This document shows, piece after piece, positions 13,001-23,802 of a stretch of 64,000 nucleotides of DNA. How positions within the stretch are numbered: position 1 is the first letter of the stretch; each line of letters begins with the position of its first letter. The position numbers and the translations under genes were made by a program. Source of the stretch: Luscinia megarhynchos (Eukaryota; Chordata; Aves; Passeriformes; Turdidae); contig CM067590.1 of assembly GCA_034336665.1 (NCBI GenBank), positions 3,319,748 to 3,383,747 on the forward strand. Reading direction: 5' to 3'. Below the pieces are notes generated by a model. The model was not told the DNA's origin and did no database searches. It saw only the letters and a list, made by a program, of their open reading frames with translations.

Positions 13001-14414
13001 AGCATCTGCTGGAAGGTGCAGAGGACTTGGAAAGCCCAGAAGTTCTCTCTTTGTACTTTAGCAAGGGGTTAGTCTCCCACAGGAGCATCCCCAGAGCCCA
13101 GGGCAGAGCAGCTCCCCGGCCCCAGTGGCCTCGTGGTTTGTCCAACCCCCTTGCCCACTGAACCGAGGCCGCTGATGAGCTCCAACAAGAGGGACCTCTG
13201 TTCCTGAAAGCAGCCCTGAACGATTTCTCCTAAATCCTCCTCCCTTGCATATCCCTCAGGGGTAACATCCCGTTACCCCTGGGGATGAATCTGGGCTGTG
13301 AGTGCCCTGGGGAAGCTCCTGGCACACAGCTGCTCTGCTCTCCCCATGGGCTCTGCCCTCAGATCTGCCCCCAGTGCTTGGTGTGGGGAGGGGGACAGGG
13401 TTGAGACCCCCCTGCAGAGCCCAGGCTGCTAGCCAGAGTTCAGTGGCCACCACTCCTGCCCAGATCCCTGGCTTTTGCACCCTGTCCCAGCCATGCCCAG
13501 CCTTAGGCTGACCAGGCAGGTAACAGGAGCATTGGCAAGCCCTGGTGCTGCCCATGGGCTCTGCAAGCCACCAGCCCCTCCAGACCTCAGTGCTGGCTGC
13601 ACCAGGGCTCCCCCAGCACAGCTTCCTCCCCAGAGGAAGGAAATTTTCCCACTCCAACTGGCCTAAGAGATACCGAGGGGAAGATGTTATCAGGGTGGAG
13701 CAGGCTCTGAAGCCAGAGGACAGCTCTAATTATCGAGAGCCAATTCCATTACAGCAATCTCAGCCCCAGGGCAACGCAGGCCGGATTTTCCAGAGGGGCC
13801 TGAGAGCCACAGAAGTAGCTTATCCTCTGTGCCCACAGGAAAAATGAATTATGCACACACAGAGCAGACCTGTGGCAGCCCGCAGGGACCTCCACATGTG
13901 TTACCAAACCAGCACGGAGCTGATAGACCTCGGGGGCACTTCGCTCCTTGCTTTTCTTCTGCAGAGTCTCCTGCTCCCTTTTCACCACCCACCACTTTCA
14001 CCTTGAGCTCGTTTGTTCTGGCTTTGCCCAGGCATCCTCTTGGCCCTGGTTCCAGCAGATTTCAGCTGTGCCACAGCCCCTACCAGAGCCACAAAGGCCA
14101 CGGGGACTGCCCCATTCCACCAGCCCCTACAAGAGTGGGAGAGAAGCCAGAGCCAGAGGTGTGAATGTTAACCCTGCTCATCCTGGCTCCTAGAAAAAGC
14201 TCCAGAGAGGGAGAGCAGCACATCCAACAAGAAAAGAATAATCTGTGATATGCTACCACCTGAAGAAAGGAGGGCTGCACCTCCAGACACCTCCCACAGC
14301 CCAGGTGAACCAGGAAAAGTCCCTGTTCTCCCCAGCTGATTGAATACAGGAGACACAGAGAAGTATTTTAAAGTCATCCCAAAGGCAGCAAGAAAGCAGC
14401 AGCAAGTCACGGTT
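10031..14414. other. Intergenic region between TLE2 promoter and TLE5 3' end
   Basis: No coding exon is recognised on either strand. It contains a short TG-rich stretch near 10519-10543. AT-rich islands embedded in GC-rich DNA lie at about 10075-10170, 11860-11945 and 13680-13760; these resemble conserved noncoding or enhancer DNA, but conservation cannot be tested here. The many short open frames have no splice context or family similarity. Confidence 0.5.
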
Positions 14415-14434
14415 TTAACCAACCTTCTTATTTC

Positions 14435-14440
14435 TTTATT
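14435..14440 (-). terminator. Poly(A) signal of TLE5
   Basis: AATAAA on the minus strand, about 0.95 kb downstream of the TLE5 stop codon. It is followed by a plausible cleavage region near 14410-14420. The 3' UTR therefore runs from about 15384 to about 14415. Confidence 0.75.
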
Positions 14441-15384
14441 TGAAAGGCACAGCTTGTACGTCCTTGATACAGCATTTTCAGTTCCTCTTATTATAGGTCA
14501 AGTGATTAAACACAAAAAGCAAAACAAGATCTTTCTAAAGAACTATATACAAACACCAGATTATTATTTATTATTTTTTTTCCATTTTTGTTTTTTAAGA
14601 AGACACGCTAGCGCACGGAGATAAGAACAGAGAAAGCTGCTGTATCCTCTACACAGGGCAGGGGCACAGGGAGGGGGAAGGCTCTTGGTCTGCCTGCCCC
14701 CTCTGCCCAGCCACCTGGGCCCCCCAGAGCTGGATGCTGTGCTGAGGGGGAGCAGGTGGCACAGGCTCCCCCTCCAGCCCAGGGTGAAGCCCCTGGCAGC
14801 CAGAGCTGCTTGAGAACAGGTACATGCAGAACAGCCTGGTATTAGTGCAGGAGGGGCGTGGGGGACACGGGGCCAGGGCGGTGCGACGAGACCAAGAGCG
14901 CCTGGGGAAGGGAGGAGATTGTTCTGGGCCAGGGATCCTAGCAGGGGGTTGTGCAGAACCGTTAGGATCAAGGGGCAAATCTTTAAATACCGAGGGGGGA
15001 GCAGCAGGTGGAGGGAGGGGCCACAGGGCACCGAGGAGCTGGGACAGCCAGGGGGCAAAGCGGCCCCAGAGCAGCCCAAGCCAGAGTCAGGCTCGGCTCT
15101 GTGAGTGGGAGGAGGGACAGGGGAGGCAGGCTGGGCACAGGGAGAGCACGATTGGCCACACGGGTAATGCTATGGCGCTTGCATTGCTGTGCAGCAGCCG
15201 GGGACGGCGCTGGGGACGCCCCCCAGGCCCTGCCAGCCGCCCGTGGGGACAGGCCTGGCGAGCTGCCACCGAGCACAGGTCACCACGGCCCTGCTGCACA
15301 GCAAACAGAGATACTGCATTTTGCACTAACCCGCCCCCTCCCTCCCTCCCCCAGACAGCCCCTTCCCCCGGCCCCCCGGTCGCT

Positions 15385-18300
15385 CTAATCCGATTTCTCC
15401 CCGTCATCATCTTGGTGGGCGTCCCCATCGTGGCCGTTCTTGTCCTCCTTGGAGAGGTGAGCCTGCGAGCCCAGGGCCGAGAGCGACAGGAGCCCGGTGC
15501 CGGCGCTGACGGCGGGGAGGGACGGCGGCTGCAGCCCCACGGGCAGCGGGGTCAGAGGCAGAGCGAGCGCTTGGAGCTGCGACAGCTGGTGAGCTTGAAG
15601 CTGCTGCTGTAGGGAATGATGGACAGACATGGGACACAACGGGGGTATTGTCATTTTGAGTGCACTTGGACCCCACACCGAGGGCCTGGACTGGCCAGAG
15701 TGTGCCAGCAACCAAGCTTAAGCCAGGGAGCTCAGGGAGCTCGAGAGCATTGCAGCCTCGGGGTTGGGTGGGAAAAGAGGTTCTGGAGCCCTGCTGCTGT
15801 GACAACCCCCAAAGACTCAAGAGTGTCACAGCCCCTACCCCACAGGCCTGGCCTCAGGCTTTGGCACATCCCCAGGCTGCAGTCAAAGCCCTCACTCACA
15901 ACTCTGACCAAGAGCCCTTGGTGTTTTCATGCCCAGTGCCTACTGCAGCTCCTGCTCAAAACCAAAGCTCCTCTCCCTGACACAGAGCAGGGATCCCTGC
16001 GAAGATCCCAGCAAGCCTGCCTGGAACCAGCCCTGTGCCAGCACAGCCAGCCCAGCCTCATCCCACTGCAGGGGTCCCCTGATGTCCCCAGGCCAAGAAT
16101 CCACAGCCCAGCTCTGTGTCCTGGCCAAGGGCCTGGATTCCCACCCCTCCCAGCCCAAACTAAAGGTGCATCACGTACACGGATGATGGAGTTCAGTTCT
16201 GGCGCCGTGACCTGCTTGGCTCGTTCAATGGCTCCCAGGACTTGCTGCTGATGCTGGCATAGAGAAAACAGAGGAATTTGGGGTCACTTCTAGTGCCACA
16301 GGGAAGCACCCACTCAACCAGGCTGGTTACCCCAGAGCTGGAGACACCTGCACACACTTCACCCGAGACAAGGGCCTCACACCCAGGCCTAGGGCAGCAA
16401 GGAGCAGGGAAGGAAGCACCTCTGTTTCATCCATTTCCTCACCACAGGGTTAAGCAGGTCCCCTCATACCCCCACCCTTGTCCTGCTCTCCACACACCCA
16501 CAGATCCTTGGCCAGAAGGCTCCAAGGTATCTCTCATCCTGCCACCCTTCACCTACACAGACCCTCTAACAAACAAAAAAAGCTCTAAAATCAGCAGCTC
16601 TTGGGAAGCTCCTTGGGACACATCCTGAATACCAACTGCAGCAGCAGCTGGGTGTTCCAAACACAGGCAGAAAAAAATGGATGTATCATATACTTTAAAA
16701 AAAAAAGGAGAACTGTACTTGCTCCTTGCAGAGCACAAAGTCTTTGAAACACCAGGCTGTCCATTGCACTTCAGCAAGGGGATTTTTCTTTTCATTTTGG
16801 CACCAGGACAGGGTTAAGGATTGCATTAAGATGCAAAAGATTTAGCTGGGGCTTAGTTATTAGGCAGCTCTGATCTGATCAGCAAGAGACTTTGTCTGTC
16901 CTAAGAACAGGTGGGTGGGAAAAACAGAACCTGTGCCCCAAGCCCAGCACTGACCCCAAAGTGAGAAGTCTCCAACCCCCAAAAGGCCAGGAGAATTGCT
17001 GAGAGCTCAATCTCCACGGGGAGAAAATAAGGCTCTAGAAGTGCTTAATCTCCCCCTTGCCTCAGACAGCAACTCCCAAGCACCCCCTCCCCCAACTAAT
17101 TTCTCAGGGGAGTGGGAGGAGCCCATCAGCTGCATTAATTAATGAGGCAGAGGAACCAGATCTCAAAGAGGAGCCATATGGAGGTATTTTTTTAAGTGTC
17201 CTTCTCCCCAGATTAGCACCCAAAGCTCCCACTGCAGATGTGGCTGGTGGCTCAGGAGCCACGGGCAGGACAGAGCAGGAGCAGCTTTGTCCCCAGCTGC
17301 CACAGAAGGGATGGAGGGGCACCCATGACCCACCACACAGAGCTCCAGGAGCCAACACTGCCTTGAAGGGCTGGTCCCCATGCAGGGATGAGAGCAAGCA
17401 AGGGTTTCCCATGCAGAGGTGGGAGCTGCCTGTGCTGGAGGGCTGAGGCACCTCCTGCAGCAGAGGGACAGGAGCCTCCACGCCAACAGATCCCCAAGCT
17501 GGGGGACTCACCTCTTGTGAAAGGTAGGGCAGAACCTGTGCACAAATCCCATTTAGCCTCTTGACAATTTCAGCCTAAAAGGTGGGAGAAAAGTCAGGAA
17601 GCTCAGAACTCAGCACCCACAGCATGAGCTGCCCCACCTTCCCCCTCCCCTGGCCAGGCCTGAGTCCCCAAATGGCTCTGAGACAATCCACTCTCCTGGC
17701 AGCATCCTGGTGCCCATGGGGATCCCCCCGCCCCCTGAGGCTCCTCTCTGCATGGTTAAATGAAAGGATGCTGCTGACTGCAGAGAGCAAAGTTTCATTA
17801 TTCCTCTCCAGGTCCTCAACATTCATTTAAGCAATTGGGAGCAACTAGAGAGGAAAGTTACTGCAGACCCAGGTGGGGATGTGCTGATTACATCTCCTAT
17901 GTGGACACAGACATACACATTGCTGCTCAGCCCTCTCAGGGTCCCTCACCCCAGTTCAGCTGCTGGACTGGGGCTACTGGGGGAGGCCAGAGGGGCTGGG
18001 GAGCTTCTTCACTGCCCTCACACCAGCAGTGGCAAATTCTGAGGTGTTAAATGCTTTTCTCCTGGCAAATAGTGAAGCTACCAGTCCTTTGCAAATCACT
18101 TTCCAAAGGAGTCAAAATAAATACAGAGCCAAAGGGTACAGGCACACACCAAAACCAGCTGAGGGAACCCCAACAGCACCAAAGGGAAGTAGATGAGGCT
18201 GGGAGACATTCGTGGGACAGCAGAGGATTTGTGGCTCAGATTCTTCGACAAGATCCAGGTTTTCCCAGGGAAGCCAGTCTCATGGGCTTAGCAACAAGGG

Positions 18301-21300
18301 CAATGGGATCAGAAGCACCAAGTGCCTTTGTGAGGAACAGAACCGTGCTAAGAGGCTTAAAACTGAGCCACGACATGCAGTCGACTTTGTGACTGGAGCT
18401 GGAGCCAGATAGAGACAGGCTCAGAGGAGGCTCATGTTGTTAACACCACAGGTAATTAGTCACTGGGGATAATTAACAACTTAACCACCAGTGAGGGTAA
18501 TAAACTTATCCAGGCCACAGAGTCTCCAAGCCACAGCTCCAGACCCTTCCTGGTGCTCAAATACTTGTTCAGGCCCTGGGGAGAACCACAGGGTGCCCAG
18601 AGCCCAGGATGGGGCCCACAGGCTAGTACTGTGATCCTGGGGGTGGTGGGGCTGAATTTCAAAGGCAGCTCTGACATTTTAGAGGCTGATGGCATTTCTT
18701 GCTCCTGAAATGCAACTGATGTGAAAGAGGGCAAAGCAGAGCTGACAACACACCTTCCCCAGGAATTGCAGCACTTGGAGATGCTTTTCCCCCTACCTGT
18801 TTGTGCATTTCAATATTCAGCCCGTAGGACATCTCATAGTACTGTAGAGCAGGAGAGAAGAGGAAAAAAACAAATTGTAAGTCAGGTCTCTGCCAGGTAA
18901 GTGCTGGGAACCACCACTACATTCCTGGCAGGGTTTTCTACAAAGGTCGGGCAAGGCAGGAGAGCAGAGGGAAACCCCAAGAAACAAAGACAGAAGGAGG
19001 CAAGCACAGAGATCCCCTCCAGGTGCTGCCTGCCCACCCTGCTCCAGACCTGGAGACCTGCCCCACAGGACTCCCCTCACAGACACCTTTCCACAGTCTG
19101 CACCGAGGTGAGAGTGAGTGATGCTGTGTCAAACCTGGAAAAAGGCTCAGGGCTCCAGACTTCCCTGAGCACAGCCAGGAGAGAGGAAGCCTGGCTCAGT
19201 GAGCTTTGCCTGGCCAGTAACCTAAAGCCCACATGACTGCTTCACCAGAAAATGGGAGAGATCACAACTGGATTCCATCTAGCAAGCAACACATCCAGCT
19301 GCACACAGCTCCAGCTGTTTAGGAAGGAGTTATATGGAAACCTCCCCCCACCACACACAAAAACAATCCACCCAGAAAACCCCTGCACAGCAGCAACAGG
19401 CAGCTACAGACAATCTATTGGCAGAGACAGCTAATTCCTGACCCCTGGAAGAAGCTGTTATAAGGCTGATGTTTTGAGAGTTTAGAAACCTCCTCCTGCA
19501 GGCTGCAATCCTGATTCTTCCAAAGGGAAAAGAACAATCCACATCTGTGCTCGTTTAATTGAGGATCACTGGCATCCTGGTACGGACGCCACAAGGCGAT
19601 GAAGCGCCCGGCTTGGGATGGGAATGATCTCAGCCTGCTGCGGGCTCTCCAGCCTTCTTTGCATTCTGAAGACCGAGCAGGAAGCAGGAGCCCGTCCCCC
19701 AAGCTGCCAGTTGTGACTTATTCAAAAATCAGAGCAGCTGTAGCAGCTTTGCACATTCTCAGGAAGCCTCCTCTTGGCTGCCCGTGGCGGGGAGCGGCGG
19801 CAGCTCGGGCTGAGCCACGCAGACAAGGCAGGAGCTGCTGCGCCTGCAGAGCCTCCAGCGCTGCGCCACGAGCAACAGCCCTTCCCTCTGCTGCTGACAG
19901 CAACCTGAATCAATCCTGGTGACTGCCAGCATTAAGGGGGAAAAAAATGTATCTTGGCCTCGGCTGGAGATGAGGGTTTCCGTGCAGACTGAGGCACAGG
20001 AAGCAATTGTTTACCAGGGAGAACGGGGCAGGCTTCTCCATTAATACACCAGGAAAGCTGTGACCTCTTCTCCTTGTCCCCAGCACCTCACTCCCGACAG
20101 CCTCAGAGTCTGGCTCAAGGGCAGTAGAGAAAGATGAAGAGGCCAGCTAGGTCCCTTATTTCTGATTTTTTAAGTCTTAACTCTGCTCTGAAGAGCTGCT
20201 CTATTAATTTCTACATCTTATCTCTTCTTTTCAGGGTAGGTGCAGTAGCTGGCAAGCAGGAACCAGCTCATCTTCATGGACAGTACTGCAGCCTCCTGTT
20301 AACTCCATGATAGGAAATGAAGAGACCACAGCCCTGCCTGGCATCCCTCCCTCTGCTATAAGGGCTCCAGAGGTATCACCTGGCAGGCAAACTCTCACCC
20401 TGCTCACCAGAACATGGCTGTTTCCTGGCAGATTTCTCCTTGGAAAGCCACAGCTAAGCCTGCTGCCCACACATGGCACCGTTTCTCATGCCTTTACCAG
20501 GCACTGCCTGGGGCTTGCACATCCTGTGCTGGGACACACGTGCCAGCACTCAGCACCATGGCTCAGCAAGGCTGTGAGGTCACCAGAAGGTGCACAGGGT
20601 TTCAGAAGCTGATTTCTGCTTCTAACTCACACCTAACGGGTGGAGTTTCCCAGTTTCATGACCTCTCTGAGCACTCTCTCACTGGCCATGACCTTCCCAG
20701 AGTCCCCAAACACCTGCACACCAGCACTTTGCAGCACCTCTCAGGTGTGTAAGAGCTGTCACTTCCTTTAGGCACAGGCAGCCAGGCCATCAAGCAATCA
20801 CCCACCGAGCCTCATTTTCTACATCAAAAAACTCCCTGCCACCGTGCATTTCAACAACCCCCTGCATGCAGCCAACACAAAACAGTCCCATTTTGAGAAA
20901 AAAGCCAATTCCAGCCCTGCTGAGAGCCCTGGAGCTCTGTGGGGCGTGGGCTCCCTGCCAGGCAGAGCCCAGTCTCAGGCACCTGCTGGTGTTGCCACCC
21001 ACACACTCTGCTCTGGGCCGGTCCTTACCATGACGTAGTGACGCTGCATCTCCGATTTCTCGCTGGCTAGTTTGTCACATTCCAACTTCAAGCTGAAAAG
21101 CCAGAAAACAGTAAAGAAAACCACAAACAGGAGGTGAGAGAGTTGATCGCCACAGAGCAGCTGCTTCCTGCACGGCCTCGTCCCGGCCAGGCTGGATTCT
21201 TGGACATCACTATCTGGACTTCAAGGGGTGGCCAGAGCCCAGACAGGCTGTGCTGTGCTCACAGTTGTGACCACACAGAGCCTGCTCCCACTTTCTCAGC

Positions 21301-22960
21301 TGGAGTCTCCCCAGCACACACTCAGGAAAAGGACACAAGGCTATCCACCAGCAGAGCACTGACCTCCCTCAGGCAAATCCATTCCACAGGAAGCAGAATG
21401 CTGGGGAGAAGCAGGGTTGGCTGCCCAGGGAGGGGTTTGCCTTTCCTCAACAGATCGCTGGCAGCTGGGGACAGATTCTGGCACAGAACCTGTCTGCAGC
21501 ACTCAAGAGATGTTCCAATACAACATCAAAACCAAAGCCAGACCCACTTCTGGATGGGGGCGGGGGAGAGGCCCAAGTGCAGCACATCCCTCCCAAAAGC
21601 AAGGATTTTTCCTTTCTCCTAGATTCTTCACACCCTTTAGAGAAAGTGCTGCTGCTCCCAGTGTTTTATGAGACTCCAACTCACCAGCCGAGCAACTGCA
21701 GCCAGCATGTGCTGTGGTTTTATGTTTCAAACAAGAAACAGCTTCACCTACACAAAACCTGCTCCTTCTTGAGCAGATTAAGTCCAAGGGGGTGGAGCGG
21801 CGTGGGGGGAAAGCTTCCCTTTCGGCAGGAACGTTCTTTAGGCTGCCCTACTCCCCTGATGGCACTGCCAAGGCACAGAGACACCAGGAAATGGCCACTT
21901 CCCAGCAGTTTTTCTGCCTGCTCCTGCCAGAGTGACACCACCACAAATGTGCAACCTGCCTGCAGGCAGAGCCTGGGCTGGGGGACACTGCAGTCACATG
22001 GCACCAATGCACACACCAAAAGCGGTGCCACGCCATGGCAGAGGGCATCACCCAGAGCATTTCAACCAAAGGGCTTCATGTTTATGTCACACACACACAC
22101 GCAAAGCAACAGATTGTCTCAAGCCAGCTTTTGGGTCAGCAGCACTATTGACACACACACACAGAAAAGTAGAAGCTTTTGGATTTAAGTGCTCCCTGCA
22201 GCATTTGCAGTCCAGGAATGGCAGCCAGCAAAAAAAACTGAGGAAAACTCCCAGCAAGAGGCAGGAGGCCTGGCAAGTGTCTGTGCAGTCCTGGCTGAGC
22301 AGCACTTGGAGGAAAGACCTTGGCTGGAGAAGGGAATGGGCGTTCTCCTCGCTGGGCTCCCATGTGGACACGACCAAAGCCGTGCCCGAGGTCCTCCCCA
22401 GCCAAAGGCGTCCCGAGCTACACCACCGGCTCCCCTTCCCCATATTCTCATCCGGTCCCCGGAGCGAAGCAAGGAGCACAAGAATCGGAGCGATCCCCGT
22501 GCATGGGCTGCGGGACAGCCCCGGGCCCGGGGGGAGCACATACCTGTGGTACTGGGCCTGCAGCAGCTGGAACTCGTCCTTGATGCGGTCGCAGGAGTCG
22601 GAGGTCGTGAACTTCAGCTGCTGAGGCAGGTGAGAGGAGCCCTTGAACAACAGGAGACAGCGCTGGGGCCGGGGCCGGCGGCGGCCGGGCCCCCCCGCCC
22701 CGAGCCCGCCCCGCTCACCCACAGCCCACACCGGGGGCACCCCGGGGCCCGCGCCCGGGACGCGCCCAAGGTCACCCGTGGGGCCCCTTCCCGGTGCCGC
22801 GGGCGGCGGGAGGCGCTCGGTGCCCCGGACCCCGCGGGGCCGAGGGAGGCCGGGCAGCCCCCGCGCAGCCCCCGCGGCCCCGCCGGCGCCCGGCCCCGCC
22901 CCGCGGCCGCTCCGGCCCCGGGCCGCGCCGTACCGAGTGCCGGCTTTGTGGAAACATCAT
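15385..22960 (-). CDS. TLE5: TLE5 / AES (amino-terminal enhancer of split), complete
   Basis: Short Groucho-family protein that co-assembles with full-length TLEs through the Q domain and modulates their repression. It lacks the CcN, SP and WD40 parts. Exons on the minus strand: 22960-22934, 22641-22544, 21092-21029, 18841-18797, 17574-17512, 16253-16179 and 15606-15385. Together they give 594 nt, 197 residues plus TAG, the same length as human AES. The product begins MMFPQSRHS, carries the Q domain (TTSDSCDRIKDEFQLLQAQY, AEIVKRLNGICAQVLPYLSQ) and a Leu/Pro-rich GP segment (LALPLTPLPVGLQPPSLPA), and ends with the acidic DDDGEKSD tail. All introns are GT-AG. Exons 2-6 have the same lengths as their TLE2 counterparts. 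Identity is unambiguous. Confidence 0.97.
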
Positions 22961-23450
22961 GTCAGGTTGCGGCTCGGTCCCCGCACGGAGCGGCCCGGTG
23001 CCGCCTCCCGCCCGCGCCGCGGCTCCCCGCGCCGCCGCCGCCTTTGTCCGCGCCGGGTCCGGCCGCCCCGGCCCCGCGGCCGCCCCGCCCCGGCCGCGCC
23101 GCTCGCCCCGCGCCGCTCCCGCTCCCGCCGCCGGCGCCTATTGTCTAATGGCGGCTGCGGCTCCGGCTCCGTCCTGCGGCTGCTCGGCACCACCTGCCGC
23201 CGCCGCCGCCTCCCCGGCCCGGGCGGGCCCACGGCCGCGCCCGCCCCCGCCGGTCCCCGCCCCCGCCGCGCGGCGCCGCCGGCCGCGGGCACCGGGCCGG
23301 GCTGGGCTCCGGGATGGGCTCCGGGATGGGCTCCGTCCGGGCTGACTCCGCGCCGTGCCGTCCCTGCCGCGGGGCCTGGCGGGGACGGGCCCTGCCCCGC
23401 CGGTCTCTGCTCCCCGCGTCCCGGTCGGGGCTGCCCGGCCCTCCCCAGAG
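22660..23450 (-). promoter_or_regulatory. CpG island promoter of TLE5
   Basis: Extremely GC/CpG-rich DNA around and upstream of TLE5 exon 1 (22960-22934), without a TATA box. An isolated AT-containing island (cctattgtctaatggcggc, about 23137-23156) lies roughly 180 bp upstream of the start codon and may be near the core promoter. Confidence 0.65.
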
Positions 23451-23465
23451 CCTCCCGGTGCCACG

Positions 23466-23802
23466 GCCCGTGGGGTGTCACAGCCCGTGGGGTGTCTGTG
23501 CTCGTGGGGTGTCACTGGGGGGTGTCCCTGCCCGTGGGGTGTCACTGTAAGGTGTCACTGTCCATGTGGTGTCACTGCCCGTGGGGTGTCACTGCCCAGG
23601 GGGTGTTACAGCTCGTGGGGTGTCACTGGGGGGTGTCCCTGCCCGTGGGGTGTCACTGTCCGTGGGGTGTCACCGGGGAGTGTCAGTGCTCGTGGGGTGT
23701 CACAGCTCATAGGGTGTCAGTGCTCGTGGGGGTGACACTGTCCGGGGGATGTCTCTGTCCGTGGTGTCACAGCCCATGGGGTGTCACTGGGGGTGTCCCT
23801 GC
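23466..23802. repeat. GC-rich minisatellite, 16-18 bp unit
   Basis: About 20 imperfect tandem copies of a unit like cccgtggggtgtcactg, with interspersed ggggggtgtccctg variants. It is directly upstream of the TLE5 CpG island. A long plus-strand open frame across it (repeated WGVTARGVSL-like peptide) results from the repeat and is not a gene. Confidence 0.85.

Noticed and set aside
22092..22170. Short (CA)n runs near TLE5 exon 2
   Set aside because: Each run is only about 6-8 dinucleotides; too short to be informative.
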